A stretch of 64,000 bases of DNA from assembly GCA_020796225.1 (NCBI GenBank), contig CM036771.1, forward strand, positions 30,696,703-30,760,702, written 5' to 3'. This document shows positions 11,137 to 21,613 of the stretch, piece after piece. Below the pieces are notes generated by a model. It had not been told where the DNA came from. It did not search any database and saw nothing but the letters and a program-made list of their open reading frames with translations. Within the stretch, counting starts at the first letter, position 1, and each line of letters starts with the position of its first letter. A program made the translations under genes and the position numbers. The stretch is from Arion vulgaris (Eukaryota; Mollusca; Gastropoda; Stylommatophora; Arionidae).

Positions 11137-11510
11137 TTTCTCTATAGCAGAAGTAGATTATCTCTATAGCAGAAGTAGATTATCTCTATAGCAGAAGTAG
11201 ATTATCTCTATAGCAGAAGTAGATTATCTCTATAGCAGAAGTAGATTATCTCTATAGCAGGAGTAGATTATCTCTATAGCAGAAGTAGATTATCTCTATA
11301 GCAGAAGTAGATTATCTCTATAGCAGAAGTAGATTATCTCTATAGCAGAAGTAGATTATCTCTATAGCAGAAGTAGATTATCTCTATAGCAGAAGTAGAT
11401 TATCTCTATAGCAGAAGTAGATTATCTCTATAGCAGAAGTAGATTATCTCTATAGCAGAAGTAGATTATCTCTATAGCAGAAGTAGATTAACTCTATAGC
11501 AGAAGTAGCA
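11137..11510. repeat. 22-bp minisatellite, 17 copies
   Basis: Units of TCTCTATAGCAGAAGTAGAT plus TA, almost perfectly homogeneous. The unit contains GTAGCAGAAGTAG-like sequence from the subterminal part of the hAT left end, which appears once in the sibling at 58241. This array therefore grew from transposon terminal sequence. Confidence 0.95.
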
Positions 11511-11590
11511 AATGCTACGGGTCCTGCGTTTCTGGAGGCACCGCGCAAAGAGCAGAAAATGTTTGGGTAAAACTATTAAACAAGTTTTGG

Positions 11591-11917
11591 ATGACATCTC
11601 AAATAACATGGATCAAAAAGTGTCGCAATCAGGCGTACGTGCCAGTTTCAAAGATGAGAAACGGGAATAATGACCATTTTATGGAACGGAATTCTAGAAC
11701 GCTTGCAAGCGAAGAACATTCTTTTTCGACATTAAAGTGTATAAAAAGTGAGTTAAGAAACATGATGGAACAAGATCGTCTAAATAACCTCGCTTTAATG
11801 AACATTGAATGTAATTTACTTAGAGAAATTGATTTGTCTAGTGTTATCTCTAAATTTGCTCACATTAAATTGAGTTACTCTAGAAGACTTTGTCTCCATG
11901 TCTGTTTAGGACGTTAA
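11591..11917 (+). pseudogene. hAT transposase C-terminal dimerisation domain
   Basis: The 108-residue open frame has the hAT dimerisation signature from about residue 40: EEHSFSTLKCIKSELRNMM, QDRLNNLALMNIE, then IDLSSVISKFAHIK. The canonical family pattern is ERSFS.LK.IK..LR..M...RL..LAL..I and a final (V/I)I..FA..K.R. The N-terminal BED/zinc-finger region and the catalytic RNase H-like core are missing, so this is a remnant. The family is the one that also left the N-terminal piece at 58300-58642. Confidence 0.8.
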
Positions 11918-12074
11918 TCCTCTTCAGTCCCAGTCGATAGACGAACGCTTACGGATTACGCTAATCCGTCCCACAAAGACCATGCTACACGTAGTAGAGT
12001 TTTCTTGATATCAACAAACTGTAGCAAAAGCGAACCAGCACATCCCATCTAAGATATCTCTTGATATTGGATTC

Positions 12075-12265
12075 CTACATACACACTAATTAACTTACCC
12101 ATGCTAGTAGATCAGGCAATCTAGTTCTCACTAACACGTCTAAGTTGATCCTGTAAAACAAGAGAGATAATACATACACACTAATTAACTTACCCATGCT
12201 AGTAGATCAGGCAATCTAGTTCTCACTAACACGTCTAAGTTGAGCCTGTAAAACGAAAGAGAAAA
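12075..12265. repeat. 95-bp direct duplication
   Basis: TACATACACACTAATTAACT through CTAAGTTGA(T/G)CCTGTAAAAC occurs twice, head to tail, with only a few differences. It has no coding content. Confidence 0.9.
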
Positions 12266-12536
12266 ATATGTTGCAATTATTCTAAACTTAAACTCAAATT
12301 AATGATAAGATATTAAATGTGTGCTGCAACTAGACTCATAACTTATTTACTTTATTTCTTTCTAGCATTTTTTTTTCCATGGCTGATGTTACAAATAAGA
12401 ATGATAGATATAAGGGAAGACTGCAGTAAAACTATGTAGAAACGAGAAGAGCATGCTGAAAAGCCGCTGCCCGGGAAAAATTCATTAAAAAGAATTTTAT
12501 TTAAATTTCTACACAATATCTTCACTATCTTCAAAA

Positions 12537-12610
12537 TGACATTGGGGACCCCGCCGGTGCTACTGGAGTTCGTGCACTGCAGCTGAGATCTTCCTGTGCA
12601 AGAAAGAGAT
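12537..12610 (+). repeat. SINE-1-like fragment
   Basis: CCGGTGCTACTGGAGTTCGT and GCACTGC resemble the plus-strand SINE-1 body (GGAACTACGAGTTCGTGCTTTGC). This is the reverse complement of the segment from which the 22-bp array at 13140 seems to derive. Confidence 0.4.
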
Positions 12611-12656
12611 CGGAATACACATGGTTAATGCCCACCGATGCCCAATAATGATGATC

Positions 12657-12680
12657 CTATCAATCAATCAATCAATCAAG
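12657..12680. repeat. (AATC)n microsatellite
   Basis: Six consecutive ATCA tetranucleotides, a simple repeat. Confidence 0.9.
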
Positions 12681-12694
12681 CAATGGCAAAAAAT

Positions 12695-12770
12695 GTAAAC
12701 ACAAAGTACTGTAGTTTTACAAAGTAATATTGTTTTTGAACTTTGTAAAACTACAGTACTTTGTTTTTAC
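12695..12770. mobile_element. Penelope-type terminal inverted repeat
   Basis: The arms at 12695-12724 and 12741-12770 are nearly perfect complements and carry TGTAAAACTACAGTACTTTG, the block found at the 3' end of the Penelope-like element at 62353-62376. Only 16 bp separate them, so the DNA could form a strong hairpin. No coding region of this copy remains. Confidence 0.6.
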
Positions 12771-12784
12771 GTGTTTCGCCAAAA

Positions 12785-13065
12785 AAAGGAGCAAATTGAA
12801 GTATTTTGGATATAGTAGGGTTGGAAAAGTCAAATATGAAAGGAGGCATCCTGGCAGAAAGGAGAAGTGGAAGACCGCAGAAAAAATGATTCAGGATGCA
12901 ACTGATGATTTAAGCATGACAGTAGCAGATGAGAGACATCTTGTCTATAAGGAGAAATTCCGAAAGACTGTTAGGGTGACAAAGTTCAGGACAAGCTATT
13001 GGATGATAACGATTTTTTCCATCGACCAGAAGGGTTTTGAACATTCTATATATTTGACAGGAGAT
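12785..13065 (+). pseudogene. RTE-like LINE C-terminal fragment
   Basis: The frame reads RSKLKYFGYSRVGKVKYERR, a basic HPGRKEKWKTAE stretch, MIQDATDDLSM, ADERHLVYKEKF, then TKFRTSY. This follows the family order K.(R/K)YFGH...L......G...GR....W..D..DDL.M......DR..WR......, the tail of RTE/endonuclease LINEs. The usual H of YFGH and the RGRP box are degenerate. Related tails are at 31411-31570, 33165-33435 and 43209-43730. Confidence 0.6.
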
Positions 13066-13139
13066 CATGATTTGCCTTCAGTGAATAACCATGTGTGTTA
13101 GGGTTTATTTATTATACAGCAAGATCTCAGCGGCAGTAC

Positions 13140-13965
13140 ACGAACTCCACAGCACCGGTGTGGGAACTCCACAGCTCCGGTGTGGGAACTCCACAGCTCC
13201 GGTGTGGGAACTCCACAGCTCCGGTGTGGGAACTCCACAGTACCGGTGTGGGAACTCCACAGCTCCGGTGTGGGAACTCACAGCCCGGTGTGGGAACTCC
13301 ACAGCTCCGGTGTGGGAACTCCACAGTACCGGTGTGGGAACTCCACAGCACCGGTGTGGGAACTCCACAGTACCGGTGTGGGAACTCCACAGTACCGGTG
13401 TGGGAACTCCACAGCTCCGGTGTGGGAACTCCACAGCTCCGGTGTGGGAACTCCACAGTACCGGTGTGGGAACTCCACAGCTCCGGTGTGGGAACTCCAC
13501 AGCTCCGGTGTGGGAACTCCACAGCCCGTGTGGGAACTCCACAGTACCGGTGTGGGAACTCCACAGTACCGGTGTGGGAACTCCACAGCTCCGGTGTGGG
13601 AACTCCACAGCTCCGGTGTGGGAACTCCACAGCTCCGGTGTGGGAACTCCACAGTACCGGTGTGGGAACTCCACAGCACCGGTGTGGAACTCCACAGTAC
13701 CGGTGTGGAACTCCACAGTACCGGTGTGGAACTCACAGCTCCGGTGTGGGAACTCACAGCTCCGGTGTGGGAACTCCACAGACCGGTGTGGAACTCCACA
13801 GCCCGGTGTGGGAACTCCACAGCTCCGGTGTGGGAACTCACAGCTCCGGGTGGAACTCCACAGTACCGGTGTGGGAACTCCACAGCACCGGTGTGGGAAC
13901 TCCACAGTACCGGTGTGGGAACTCCACAGTACCGGTGTGGGAACTCCGCAGCACCGGTGTGGGAC
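13140..13965. repeat. 22-bp minisatellite, about 37 copies
   Basis: The unit is TGTGGGAACTCCACAGCTCC plus GG. The last triplet before CCGG varies among CTC, TAC and CAC, and one-base losses are frequent. Several frames on both strands stay open across it (up to 298 codons) because the unit lacks stops; none has features of a real protein. The flanking CACGAACTCCACAGCACC (left) and CACGTACATTTTAAGATAA (right) match the dispersed fragment at 34030-34170, so the array sits inside a SINE-1-like copy. Confidence 0.95.
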
Positions 13966-14690
13966 ATCCACGTACATTTTAAGATAATTTTGTAGAAGTC
14001 GTATTTTCGTCTTTTTAATGAATTTTGTCTGGGCAGCGACATTGCATCCTTCTCTGATCGATTTTCCATTGCCAATGGTTCTTTTATGCCCTCAACTTGA
14101 GCTACGTTTAATAGGCCGTCTCCTAAAGAACTACATTGAGACCATGGATCGCTGGAATAATAACCGGATCAGTCCACGTGGGAAGCAAAAAGATACATTA
14201 CTTGTACGAGGTGCAAACTTCATCTCTATGTCACAGAGATCGCTACAATACATCCGAATATATTCAATATATTTATTCATGAGGGTTGAGAACACATGCA
14301 ACCTATTTATTTTTTCATCTAGGGGTTCCTAACTATTTCTATGCAACTCACAGCTAGGAAATGTTTTGTTTAATATTTATACCATATTAGTCTTCTTCTT
14401 TATGGACACGGACCGGCAAAAGGTTCTCTAACCGGCAAGTCTTGCTTCGTCTTGTAGGACAATAACAAAATCTCTTCACCGACGAGTTTGGTCAGTGGCC
14501 ATCCTCTGAAGGTAGCTCTATAACTGACCTACATTTTGGTCATTCTTCCCTATTCTCCACTAAGTTGTCTTTGGTTTGTCTCTCCTTCGATTTCCCTCCG
14601 AGTTCAATGTATGGCAGTTCTCATGGTGGTCGTTAAACCAATTTTGAGTACGTATCTATTTAATTCCAGCTTTTACCTTTTATCTAAAGG
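13966..14690. other. No gene; repeat-derived flank
   Basis: TAAGATAATTTTGTAGAAGT, CTTTTTAATGA and TGGGCAGCGAC near 13980-14040 are shared with 34100-34160, showing a dispersed repeat. The rest, including 14380-14540, holds no recognisable domain. Short plus-strand frames here show no family resemblance. Confidence 0.4.
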
Positions 14691-14930
14691 GCCTCACACC
14701 GAAGGATTGACTTCATGCACTGGGTTTTATTCATATAGCTCGGTCATTCTAAGTAGGAAGGGCACTCAACCTGCTAAGAGTATTGAAAAAAACATGAACT
14801 CCCTAGCTTCGGCAGCAATCCAAGGTGTCTCTAAAAAATGCCCCGTAAACAGAACGATGAGGTATTCCAACTCATGACCTTCAGAACGTAAGACAATGGA
14901 CTAACCACTTGGCCACAGAGGCCCCCCTCT
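14690..14930 (-). repeat. SINE-1, tRNA-derived, full-length-like
   Basis: Reading the minus strand, the head is GCCTCTGTGGCCAAGTGGTTAG (A-box-like TGGCCAAGTGG), a spacer, and a degraded B box in GTCATGAGTTGGAATACC. The body carries the CTGTTTACGGGGCATTTTT, GGAGTTCATG and CAATCCTTC blocks shared with the other copies. The tRNA-like head with internal polymerase III boxes defines a SINE. Confidence 0.65.
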
Positions 14931-15474
14931 ACCTGTTATCATTTTGTGCATTGTCTCCTGATTGCATATATTTAGCAGTTTTTGGTTGCTGATTATGTCT
15001 GACCAAAATATTCTGAGAATTTTCTCAAGCAAGTTGTATGGATTGCTGGCGATCTAGACGTTTTCTTTTCTGTTGCTCTCTGGCCTTCAGATCCACAGAA
15101 AAATACTGAAACTACACATCTCACATATAACTTTAACCCTTTGAGATTGTTAAGCCGATATACTGGCTTAGGTTTATATTTAGAATGTCACTAAGCTGAT
15201 ATGTCAGATTTTGGGTGTCTGATGAAATAAACTAACATTAGGTTACTGAATTTGATATATAATATGTCACACTTCAAAGAAATGAAACTTGAATTATAAG
15301 GCTAAACTACTTGACATTGAATGTTAAATTGGCATTGAAAAATAAATGTGTCAAAGGGTCAAAATAATTATGGAGCGCAAGGATTAACATTTTGCATACC
15401 ATGAATGTTACTGAGTTCTGATAACAATCGTTACGACACCATAACTGTTATGTTACGACACCATAACTGTTATG
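14931..15474. other. No gene seen
   Basis: AT-rich sequence without a recognisable element. A small direct duplication of GTTACGACACCATAACTGTT lies at about 15430-15475. Confidence 0.4.
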
Positions 15475-15605
15475 TTAAGGTCAGTCGCTGGACGTTGTTG
15501 GATATATTGTAAAGAAGATCGTATCACCTAGGGACTTGTCAGAAGTGCAATGAAGATATTTTAAACTGAAACTGTCATCACTCAAAGAGTCTTCGTTCAT
15601 GTTTT
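15475..15605 (+). repeat. RNase-H LINE tail fragment
   Basis: GGTCAGTCGCTGGACGTTGT, AAGAAGATCG and GAAGTGCAATGAAGATATTT match 36090-36195 and, partly, 30410-30470. Translated, the fuller copies give VSR.TLL..(V/L)(P/R)RRSEH.W, a LINE tail. Confidence 0.5.
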
Positions 15606-15654
15606 TACAGTAGATATCTCCTTAATGTATAAGTATATGGAAATACAAATCATT

Positions 15655-15882
15655 GCATTTCCTTTACACGATTTGACCATCAAAAATAGTAAACGAGCCG
15701 TCGAATTTCTAGGTATCACTTATACGTTCAGTTGCTTAGTGAACGGTGAGGCCTATTTTTATCGTTCGTAACAGCCCAAGGAACTAATTTGCCTCCAAAC
15801 TTGCCCGCCGCGGAGTTTGAACCACGTACACTTGGGTTGTGATCGAGCTCACTAATGTTTAAGCTACAGATGTTCACTTAAC
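15655..15882 (-). repeat. SINE-2, tRNA-derived
   Basis: The minus strand begins with ATCTGTAGCTTAAACATTAG (A-box-like TAGCTTAAAC), then GTGAGCTCGATCACAACCCA and a B-box-like GTGGTTCAAACTCCG, then GCGGGCAAGTTTGGAGGCAA. Further copies are at 34990 (plus) and 39190 (minus). The tRNA-like start and shared body define a second SINE family, distinct from SINE-1. Confidence 0.6.
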
Positions 15883-16841
15883 ATATATAAACAAATATAT
15901 TATATCCGAAAGTGATTATTTCTGATTTTTCATGTATGTTGGCCTCTACGCTTTGATATAACCAAAACAAGGTTCATCCTTAGGTTGAAAGTGTTGTACC
16001 TAGGCTTAACTAGCATTTAATTCCTTATATAACAAACAAACAAGAAATGAGCACATTAGTGAGTTAATAAACACGAACTTACTATGTTTTGTCAAAGTAA
16101 AATACGTCCAAATCTTATAATGATAACATGTAACTATTGTAACAACCAGAGAACCGTGGTCTGCTTACGGACGGGACTGTAAGTCTCTCTGGACTGTAAC
16201 TGGCTTAGTTTTGATGGGGAAAACAGCAGCACTTTCGCGGGAAAACTTTTCACCACCTATTCCCCTTACCCTCAACCCCCATCCTGAACATGTCGGTTTA
16301 TGTGTTGTTAGCACAGAGTTGATGGTGGTTTTAAACTGGGGCAGAGTTAGCTCCAGACAACACGTTTGAACTACTCTCGTGTGTTGTCATCTACTTGACA
16401 TTGACAGATTTTAAACTCCTGACCTGACACAACCATTTTATGTGTGTCAAAATATTCCATGCACAGTTAAAACGTGCTCTATAAGGTAGTATATCTTAAA
16501 ATCTTGCAAAATCTCACATCTAAGTACTTCACTGAAGTTATAAGTTTACAGCAAGAATATACTGGTTATAACTGGGGTTAACGAGATAACACGTTGCAGT
16601 TATGTTGATATCGTTAAGGTGCACTTGTGTTGATACTGTCGCTACATGGTATCAGTTGGAGAGGAAGTAGTTAAATGCTGATAAGCAGATTCTCAAGACA
16701 GGTTTACGGTTGTTGATAACTTACAGTGTTATGTAACTTCTTATCCCGACGCTGTGAGACAAAACATGATTGGAGAAAAGAAAACAAAGAAATGGTTGTG
16801 TAACTTAACGATGACGCTTAAATTAAAGCATATATCAATTA
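15883..16841. other. No gene seen
   Basis: Nearly 1 kb of unique-looking DNA. I found no protein family match, inverted ends or tandem structure that I can support. Confidence 0.4.
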
Positions 16842-17809
16842 CTAGCTGTACCCTGCGCGCGTTGCTACGCCTCCAACAAAAATTGAATTACGTCCCAGTC
16901 GATATACTGCTTCATTGCTACTAATGTCGCGTCCCAGTTGATATACTGCTTCATTGCTACTAATGTCGCGTCCCAGTTGATATACTGCTTCATTGCTACT
17001 AATGTCGCGTCCCAGTTGACATACTGCTTCATTGCTACTAATGTCGCGTCCCAGTTGACATACTGCTTCATTGCTACTAATGTCCCGTTCCAGTTGACAT
17101 ACTGCTTCATTTCTAATAATGTCCCGTTCCAGTTGATATACTGCTTCATTGCTACTAATGTCGCGTCCCAGTTGATATACTCTTCATTGCTACTAATGTC
17201 GCGTCCCAGTTGATATACTACTTCATTGCTACTAATGTCGCGTCCCAGTTGATATACTGCTTCATTGCTACTAATGTCGCGTCCCAGTTGATATACTACT
17301 TCATGCTACAATGTCGCGTCCCAGTTGATATACTGTTCATTGTACTAATGTTGCGTCCCAGTTGATATACTGCTTCATTGCTACTAATGTCGCGTCCCAG
17401 TTGACATACTGCTTCATTGCTACTAATGTCGCGTCCCAGTTGACATACTGCTTCATTGCTACTAATGTCCCGTTCCAGTTGACATACTGCTTCATTTCTA
17501 ATAATGTCCCGTTCCAGTTGATATACTACTTCATTTCTACTAATGTCCCGTTCCAGTTGACATACTACTTCATTTCTAATAATGTCCCGTTCCAGTTGAC
17601 ATACTACTTCATTTCTACTAATGTCCCGTTCCAGTTGACATACTACTTCATTTCTAATAATGTCCCGTTCCAGTTGACATACTACTTCATTTCTACTAAT
17701 GTCCCGTTCCAGTTGACATACTACTTCATTTCTAATAATGTCCCGTTCCAGTTGATATACTACTTCATTTCTACTAATGTCCCGTCCCAGTTGACATACT
17801 ACTTCATTG
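16842..17809. repeat. 39-bp minisatellite inside a dispersed repeat (left part)
   Basis: The segment starts with CTAGCTGTACCCTGCGCGCG and TTGCTACGCCTCCAACAAAA, the same start as the dispersed repeat at 37772. From about 16890 it becomes 39-bp units (CATTGCTACTAATGTCGCGT, CCCAGTTGATATACTGCTT). Two sub-types occur: GCTACTAATGTCGCGTC and TCTAATAATGTCCCGTTC, the latter mostly after 17060 and 17470, often alternating. As 39 is a multiple of three, both strands have spurious open frames. The array is interrupted at 17810 by a Ty3/gypsy element and resumes at 24506. Confidence 0.95.
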
Positions 17810-18131
17810 TGTAGGAGTAGCCCTAGGGGTGGCCAGCGCAAGAATACAAGAATATACTGGTCACGTACACATGCATTAAGTGATACCATGTGATCTGTTA
17901 ATAAAGATGGAACATTCATGAAATGACGGTTGGTTATTTATTATAAGTTTGTCTGGTATTTCAAGCCAGTCTGTACTATGTTGTCTACAAAACTACCATT
18001 ATAACAACCTCTTACGACAACATCCAAATGGCACAACTAATACTACCACATACGTCATTGATACCACTTGTCACAATGAAAGGGAAGAAACCGTAGTTAC
18101 AATAATGAAACCCCCAGCAGCATCGTTAACA
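17810..18131 (+). repeat. 5' LTR (internally deleted)
   Basis: It starts TGTAGGAGTAGCCC and ends CAGCATCGTTAACA. An AATAAA signal is at 17900-17905. Relative to the 3' LTR it lacks about 214 bp after GGTGGCCAGCGCA. Over the shared last 280 bp or so I see only about three substitutions, so the insertion is young. Confidence 0.9.
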
Positions 18132-18132
18132 A

Positions 18133-18150
18133 TGGTGTCAGAAAAATAAA
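18133..18150 (+). promoter_or_regulatory. Primer-binding site, putative
   Basis: TGGTGTCAGAAAAAT begins one base after the 5' LTR. Ty3/gypsy primer-binding sites commonly open with TGG and pair with the 3' end of a host tRNA. Which tRNA cannot be told from this window. Confidence 0.6.
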
Positions 18151-18729
18151 AAAACATCTACCCTTTGACGACGTGGACCAGAACTGTGAGTGCCTTGTCG
18201 ATTGCGCATGGAACGTTACTCTTTCCAGCGGGGCGCAATGCTACTCTTGTTCCTGGCCTTGGCGGATTTGGATCTGTCGACAGGTTTTTTTTTGTTCCTA
18301 GAAGACTTGACAGCTGGATGGGTCACGACCTGATTGTTGATAAATTCTTCAGACTGAGTGTGGCGCTTAGCGGTTGCATGTAGACGTTGCTGTTTTGGGG
18401 AACCTCTATTTCTGCTTAGTAGCTACTGATCGCACATCTGAGTACGAACTTTTTGATATTGCATTACATATTTCTGTGGCTATTACTAGCCACACAAGGA
18501 ACTGTTTTTAATTACGGTTTGCTAATGGTTTACTAATGCATTAATTGTTTATATTTGCTTAGTATCCTTTATAATATCGTCCCTGGAGGTTAATCATCAT
18601 CATCCCTCGCTGCGCCTACCAGTGGAGTGGATCTATCTGTCAAGCTCGGATCTGCAGTAAAGGGATATAATCAAGTCAGCTTGTGCTTCGGTGCTTTCCA
18701 GTTATTTATACCTGTTGTTGATATTGGAT

Positions 18730-19290
18730 TTTGGTCGTGTTCTCCGGATCAAGATATGAACTGTGGATTTTTCACATCGTCTGGCGAGCCTGTTTTCAAA
18801 GGTCACTGCGGCTCAGGTCAGGAGGGTCGATTCCCTGGATCCCAATAATCTCCGGGATCGTTTTATTGCGTCCCTGGATAACAGGCTATGCTCCAGTATG
18901 TTGATCTCCATGGTGAAGAGAGAGCCCTCTACCACTTTTCTGCAGTGCCGTGACGAGGCATTGCATTGGGAGAATAATCCCATTCCTTCTTCAGATTCTG
19001 GAGCCATAAATAACCTGGATCGTCGTGTAGATCAGTTGGAACGCAGGGTTGATGGAAATGCGAGGGTCTCGTCCAGCGGACATCGTCAGGACAATTTAAA
19101 TCATTCCAGTGCCTATGTCTCCCGATTTCGTGGTTCTGATAAGGGACGTGGAACGCAGCTCCACTGCTCGGGGAGCGGATGTACGGGGCATACCGTGGGT
19201 AACTGTAGAGTTCGTAGTTTAAACGAACATCACTCGGGGACGGGGGCCCGACCCTGGGTGCCCAAGGACAGGGCCAGGGACCGACGTTGG
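18730..19290 (+). pseudogene. gag remnant (capsid tail and zinc knuckle)
   Basis: From about 18790 the frame gives a gag-like stretch (LRDRFIASLDNRL...PSTTFLQCRDEALHWE), then a polar linker, then a zinc-knuckle-like HCSGSGCTGHTVGNC. In the canonical CX2CX4HX4C pattern the second cysteine is Ser here (AGC, one base from TGC); the first Cys, the His and the last Cys are in register. The expected N-terminal matrix/capsid portion is not seen in one frame between 18150 and 18760, so gag is truncated or broken. Confidence 0.7.
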
Positions 19291-20330
19291 TAGGAGACAA
19301 CCTATATAAAGAGGCCTGGATAGGGGGAAATGTATTTCAATGTCTTATAGATACGGGTTCACAGGTTTCAGCTATATCAGAAAGTTGTTTTCGTGAGTAT
19401 TTCCCTGGGTCCATGTTAAACGAGAATAATTGGGTGAGGCTGAATGCTGCTAATGGCCTTCATATTCCCTATTTAGGACATATAGTGATTAATATGGTAA
19501 TATATGGTACATATTTGAAGGGTTGTGGGTTGTATATCTTCAAGGATACTCCGTCGTTGCGACGGAATGGTTCGCAGATTCTGATTGGTACCAATATCCT
19601 TGGCCGTTTACAGGTGTTTCGGCCTATCCTTCATTCTCCGGGGAAGTTGGTTGTCACGAAAGAGGCCCCTGACGTCCTTCCAGTGTTTATTTGGTCAGCT
19701 AGGGGAAATAAATCTCACATTAAAGCGGGTTCCTGGGGTGTAGTGTGGGTTAGAGTTAGGGGTAGGTATTGTTGGGGTCCTCAGGTAGTATTTGAATCTA
19801 ACAATTCGTTATTGCAGAAGGGTTTGGTTTGTTGCAATACTGTCACCAGGTTAAAAAATGGTAAATGTGCTATTCATATCATGAATATTACCCAGGAGAA
19901 TATGTTCTTATCCAACGGTACTGTGGTGGGCAATATATATGAGGTCGATTCCACTGACGATATCCGCTATAATGTCCTGTCAGCGACATCTGTGGAGTGT
20001 GCTGTGGCCGCTGGGGTTAAATTCGGCATTGGTAATACTACTAATGTACCTATTGGTTCCAGCCGATATAATTTGGATCACATGCGAGGTAATGCTGATC
20101 AAAAGGCTAAACTATTATCTTTGTTGTATAAATATGATGATGTTTTTTCATATGATGACTCAGATGTTGGGTATGCCGACAAAGTACAGCATCAGATCCG
20201 TTTGTCGCAGAATACTAACCCCATCAAGTTGCCGTATAGGCGCATCCGCCGGCGTTCTATACGAAGTACAAAACCATATGCAGATCTTTTGCGAAAACAG
20301 GTCATTCGCGAGAGTTCAGCCCCGGGCTGC
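19287..20330 (+). pseudogene. pol part 1: aspartic protease and start of RT
   Basis: The retropepsin motif L-I-D-T-G-S lies at 19344-19361 (catalytic Asp codon 19350-19352), followed by ILIGTNILGRL, the second protease landmark. A long linker leads to H.I.L......LPYRRI and the start of the RT fingers. Near 20320-20330 a one-base shift in a CCCCGGG run moves the RT into another frame. The protease would cleave the Gag-Pol polyprotein. Confidence 0.85.
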
Positions 20331-20975
20331 GCCTGTGGTTTTGATAAAGAAAAAGAATGGCACTTTGCGCCTGTGTGTAGATTACCGTGAACTGAACAAA
20401 AAGACCATTAAAGACGCGTATCCAATTCCTCGCATTGATGACTACTTGGATTCCCTATCAGGTGCTAAATTATTTTCCACCTTGGACTTAACGAGCGGGT
20501 ATTACCAGGTGGCCATGAAAGAAGAGGATATCGATAAGACTGCATTTTGTACACCTTTTGGTCTGTATGAGTATACGCGAATGCCCATGGGCCTAACAAA
20601 TTCTGCAGGTACCTTTCAGCGATTAATGCAGAATTCAATGAGTGATTTCATGTTTAAATCCCTTTTAGTTTATTTGGATGACATGCTAATTTTTTCGGGA
20701 AACATTTTTCAGATCATTTAACTCGGTTGGGTGATGTGTTGGAGAGGATTAGATCGATTGGTTTGAAAGTTAATCCTGCCAAATGAGTGTTCTGTACTAA
20801 TAAAGTGGACTTTTTGGGTCACACTATCTCCGATAGGGGAATTGAAACTCAGAGGTCGAAGATATCCTCTATCCAGGGACTCTGCACGCCCACTAATGTA
20901 AAGCAAGTGAGAGCATTTTTAGGCATGGCTGGTATTACCGAAGTTTATCCCTGGGTTTTCCCATATAGCAAAACC
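20320..20975 (+). pseudogene. pol part 2: reverse transcriptase
   Basis: In the second frame the RT signature is clear: AAPVVLIKKKNGTLRLCVDY, RELNKKTIKD.YPIPRID, LFSTLDLTSGYYQV, TAFCTPFGLYEYTRMPMGL, and the catalytic YLDD at 20671-20682. A frameshift follows at about 20700, then a TGA stop at 20784-20786 where a Cys is expected, then another shift near 20935 in the connection region (VDFLGHTIS..GI, V..FLGMAG). The enzyme is therefore interrupted as read here. Confidence 0.9.
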
Positions 20976-20976
20976 G

Positions 20977-21613
20977 TTGTTGGACCTGGTCAATGGCTCT
21001 GTCTCTGTTACGCATCGGATAACTAAACTGAAAAGGAATAGGGGTTCCGATTTTTCCTGGACTAGTGCTTGTGATAATTCATTTAGAGATCTCCAGAATA
21101 AACTAATCTCAGCACCCATTCTGGGATTTCCTGATTTTAGTAAACCGTTTATTTTGGATGTCGATGCGTCTTATTCTGGTCTTGGCGCTGTGTTAAGTCA
21201 GGAACAGGACGGTTCCAGTAAAGTGATAGCGTATGCTAGCAGAACCCTACGTAGGGAGGAAAGAAATATAATAAGTAGTTTGAAATTGGAATTATTAGGT
21301 TTAAAGTGGCTGTCACGAAAATTTCGATCGTATATTCTAGGCAATAAAGTGACTATATACACCGACAATAAAGGTCTTACTTTCTCCAATAAAGCACAAC
21401 TGGGTGCTATTGAACAAAGATGGTTAGCTCAGTTGGCTGTTTTCAATTTCGAGATTAAACATCGTAGGGGATCATTAAATAAGAATGCTGATTTCTTGTC
21501 CAGGTACCCTCTACCTATTACTAATGATGAAAAAGAATGTGAGACAATGTCTGAAGATGAGGATGTGGAATTAACTGAGTTGCTTTTGAGTCCCCTTTTT
21601 ATGCATGTGATTT
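20977..21613 (+). pseudogene. pol part 3: RNase H
   Basis: The frame carries FILDVDASYSGLGAVLSQ (first Asp), YASRTLRREERN, LELLGLKWLSRKFR (Glu), VTIYTDNKGL (second Asp) and LNKNADFLSRYP (final Asp). This is the Ty3/gypsy RNase H with its tether. It removes the RNA strand during reverse transcription. A one-base difference in the T-run near 21598 shifts to the integrase frame. Confidence 0.9.

Larger units (their letters stand above)
11125..11975 (+). mobile_element. hAT transposon remnant, left end expanded
   Basis: The left end TAGGTGCCGGATTTTCTCTA, then TAGCAGAAGTAGCAAATGCTACGGG, matches the left end of the hAT remnant at 58241 (CAGCGCCGGATTAG...GTAGCAGAAGTAGCAAATGC). Between these blocks a 22-bp unit has been amplified. 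Downstream lies a hAT C-terminal coding fragment. GCTAATCCGTCCCAC at 11960-11975 may be the degenerate right end (compare GCTTAATCCGGCACTG at 59014). No target duplication is clear, so the right boundary is tentative. Confidence 0.65.

Noticed and set aside
13091..14075. Several 160-298-codon frames on both strands
   Set aside because: All arise from the 22-bp unit lacking stops. Small indels merely switch between equivalent frames.
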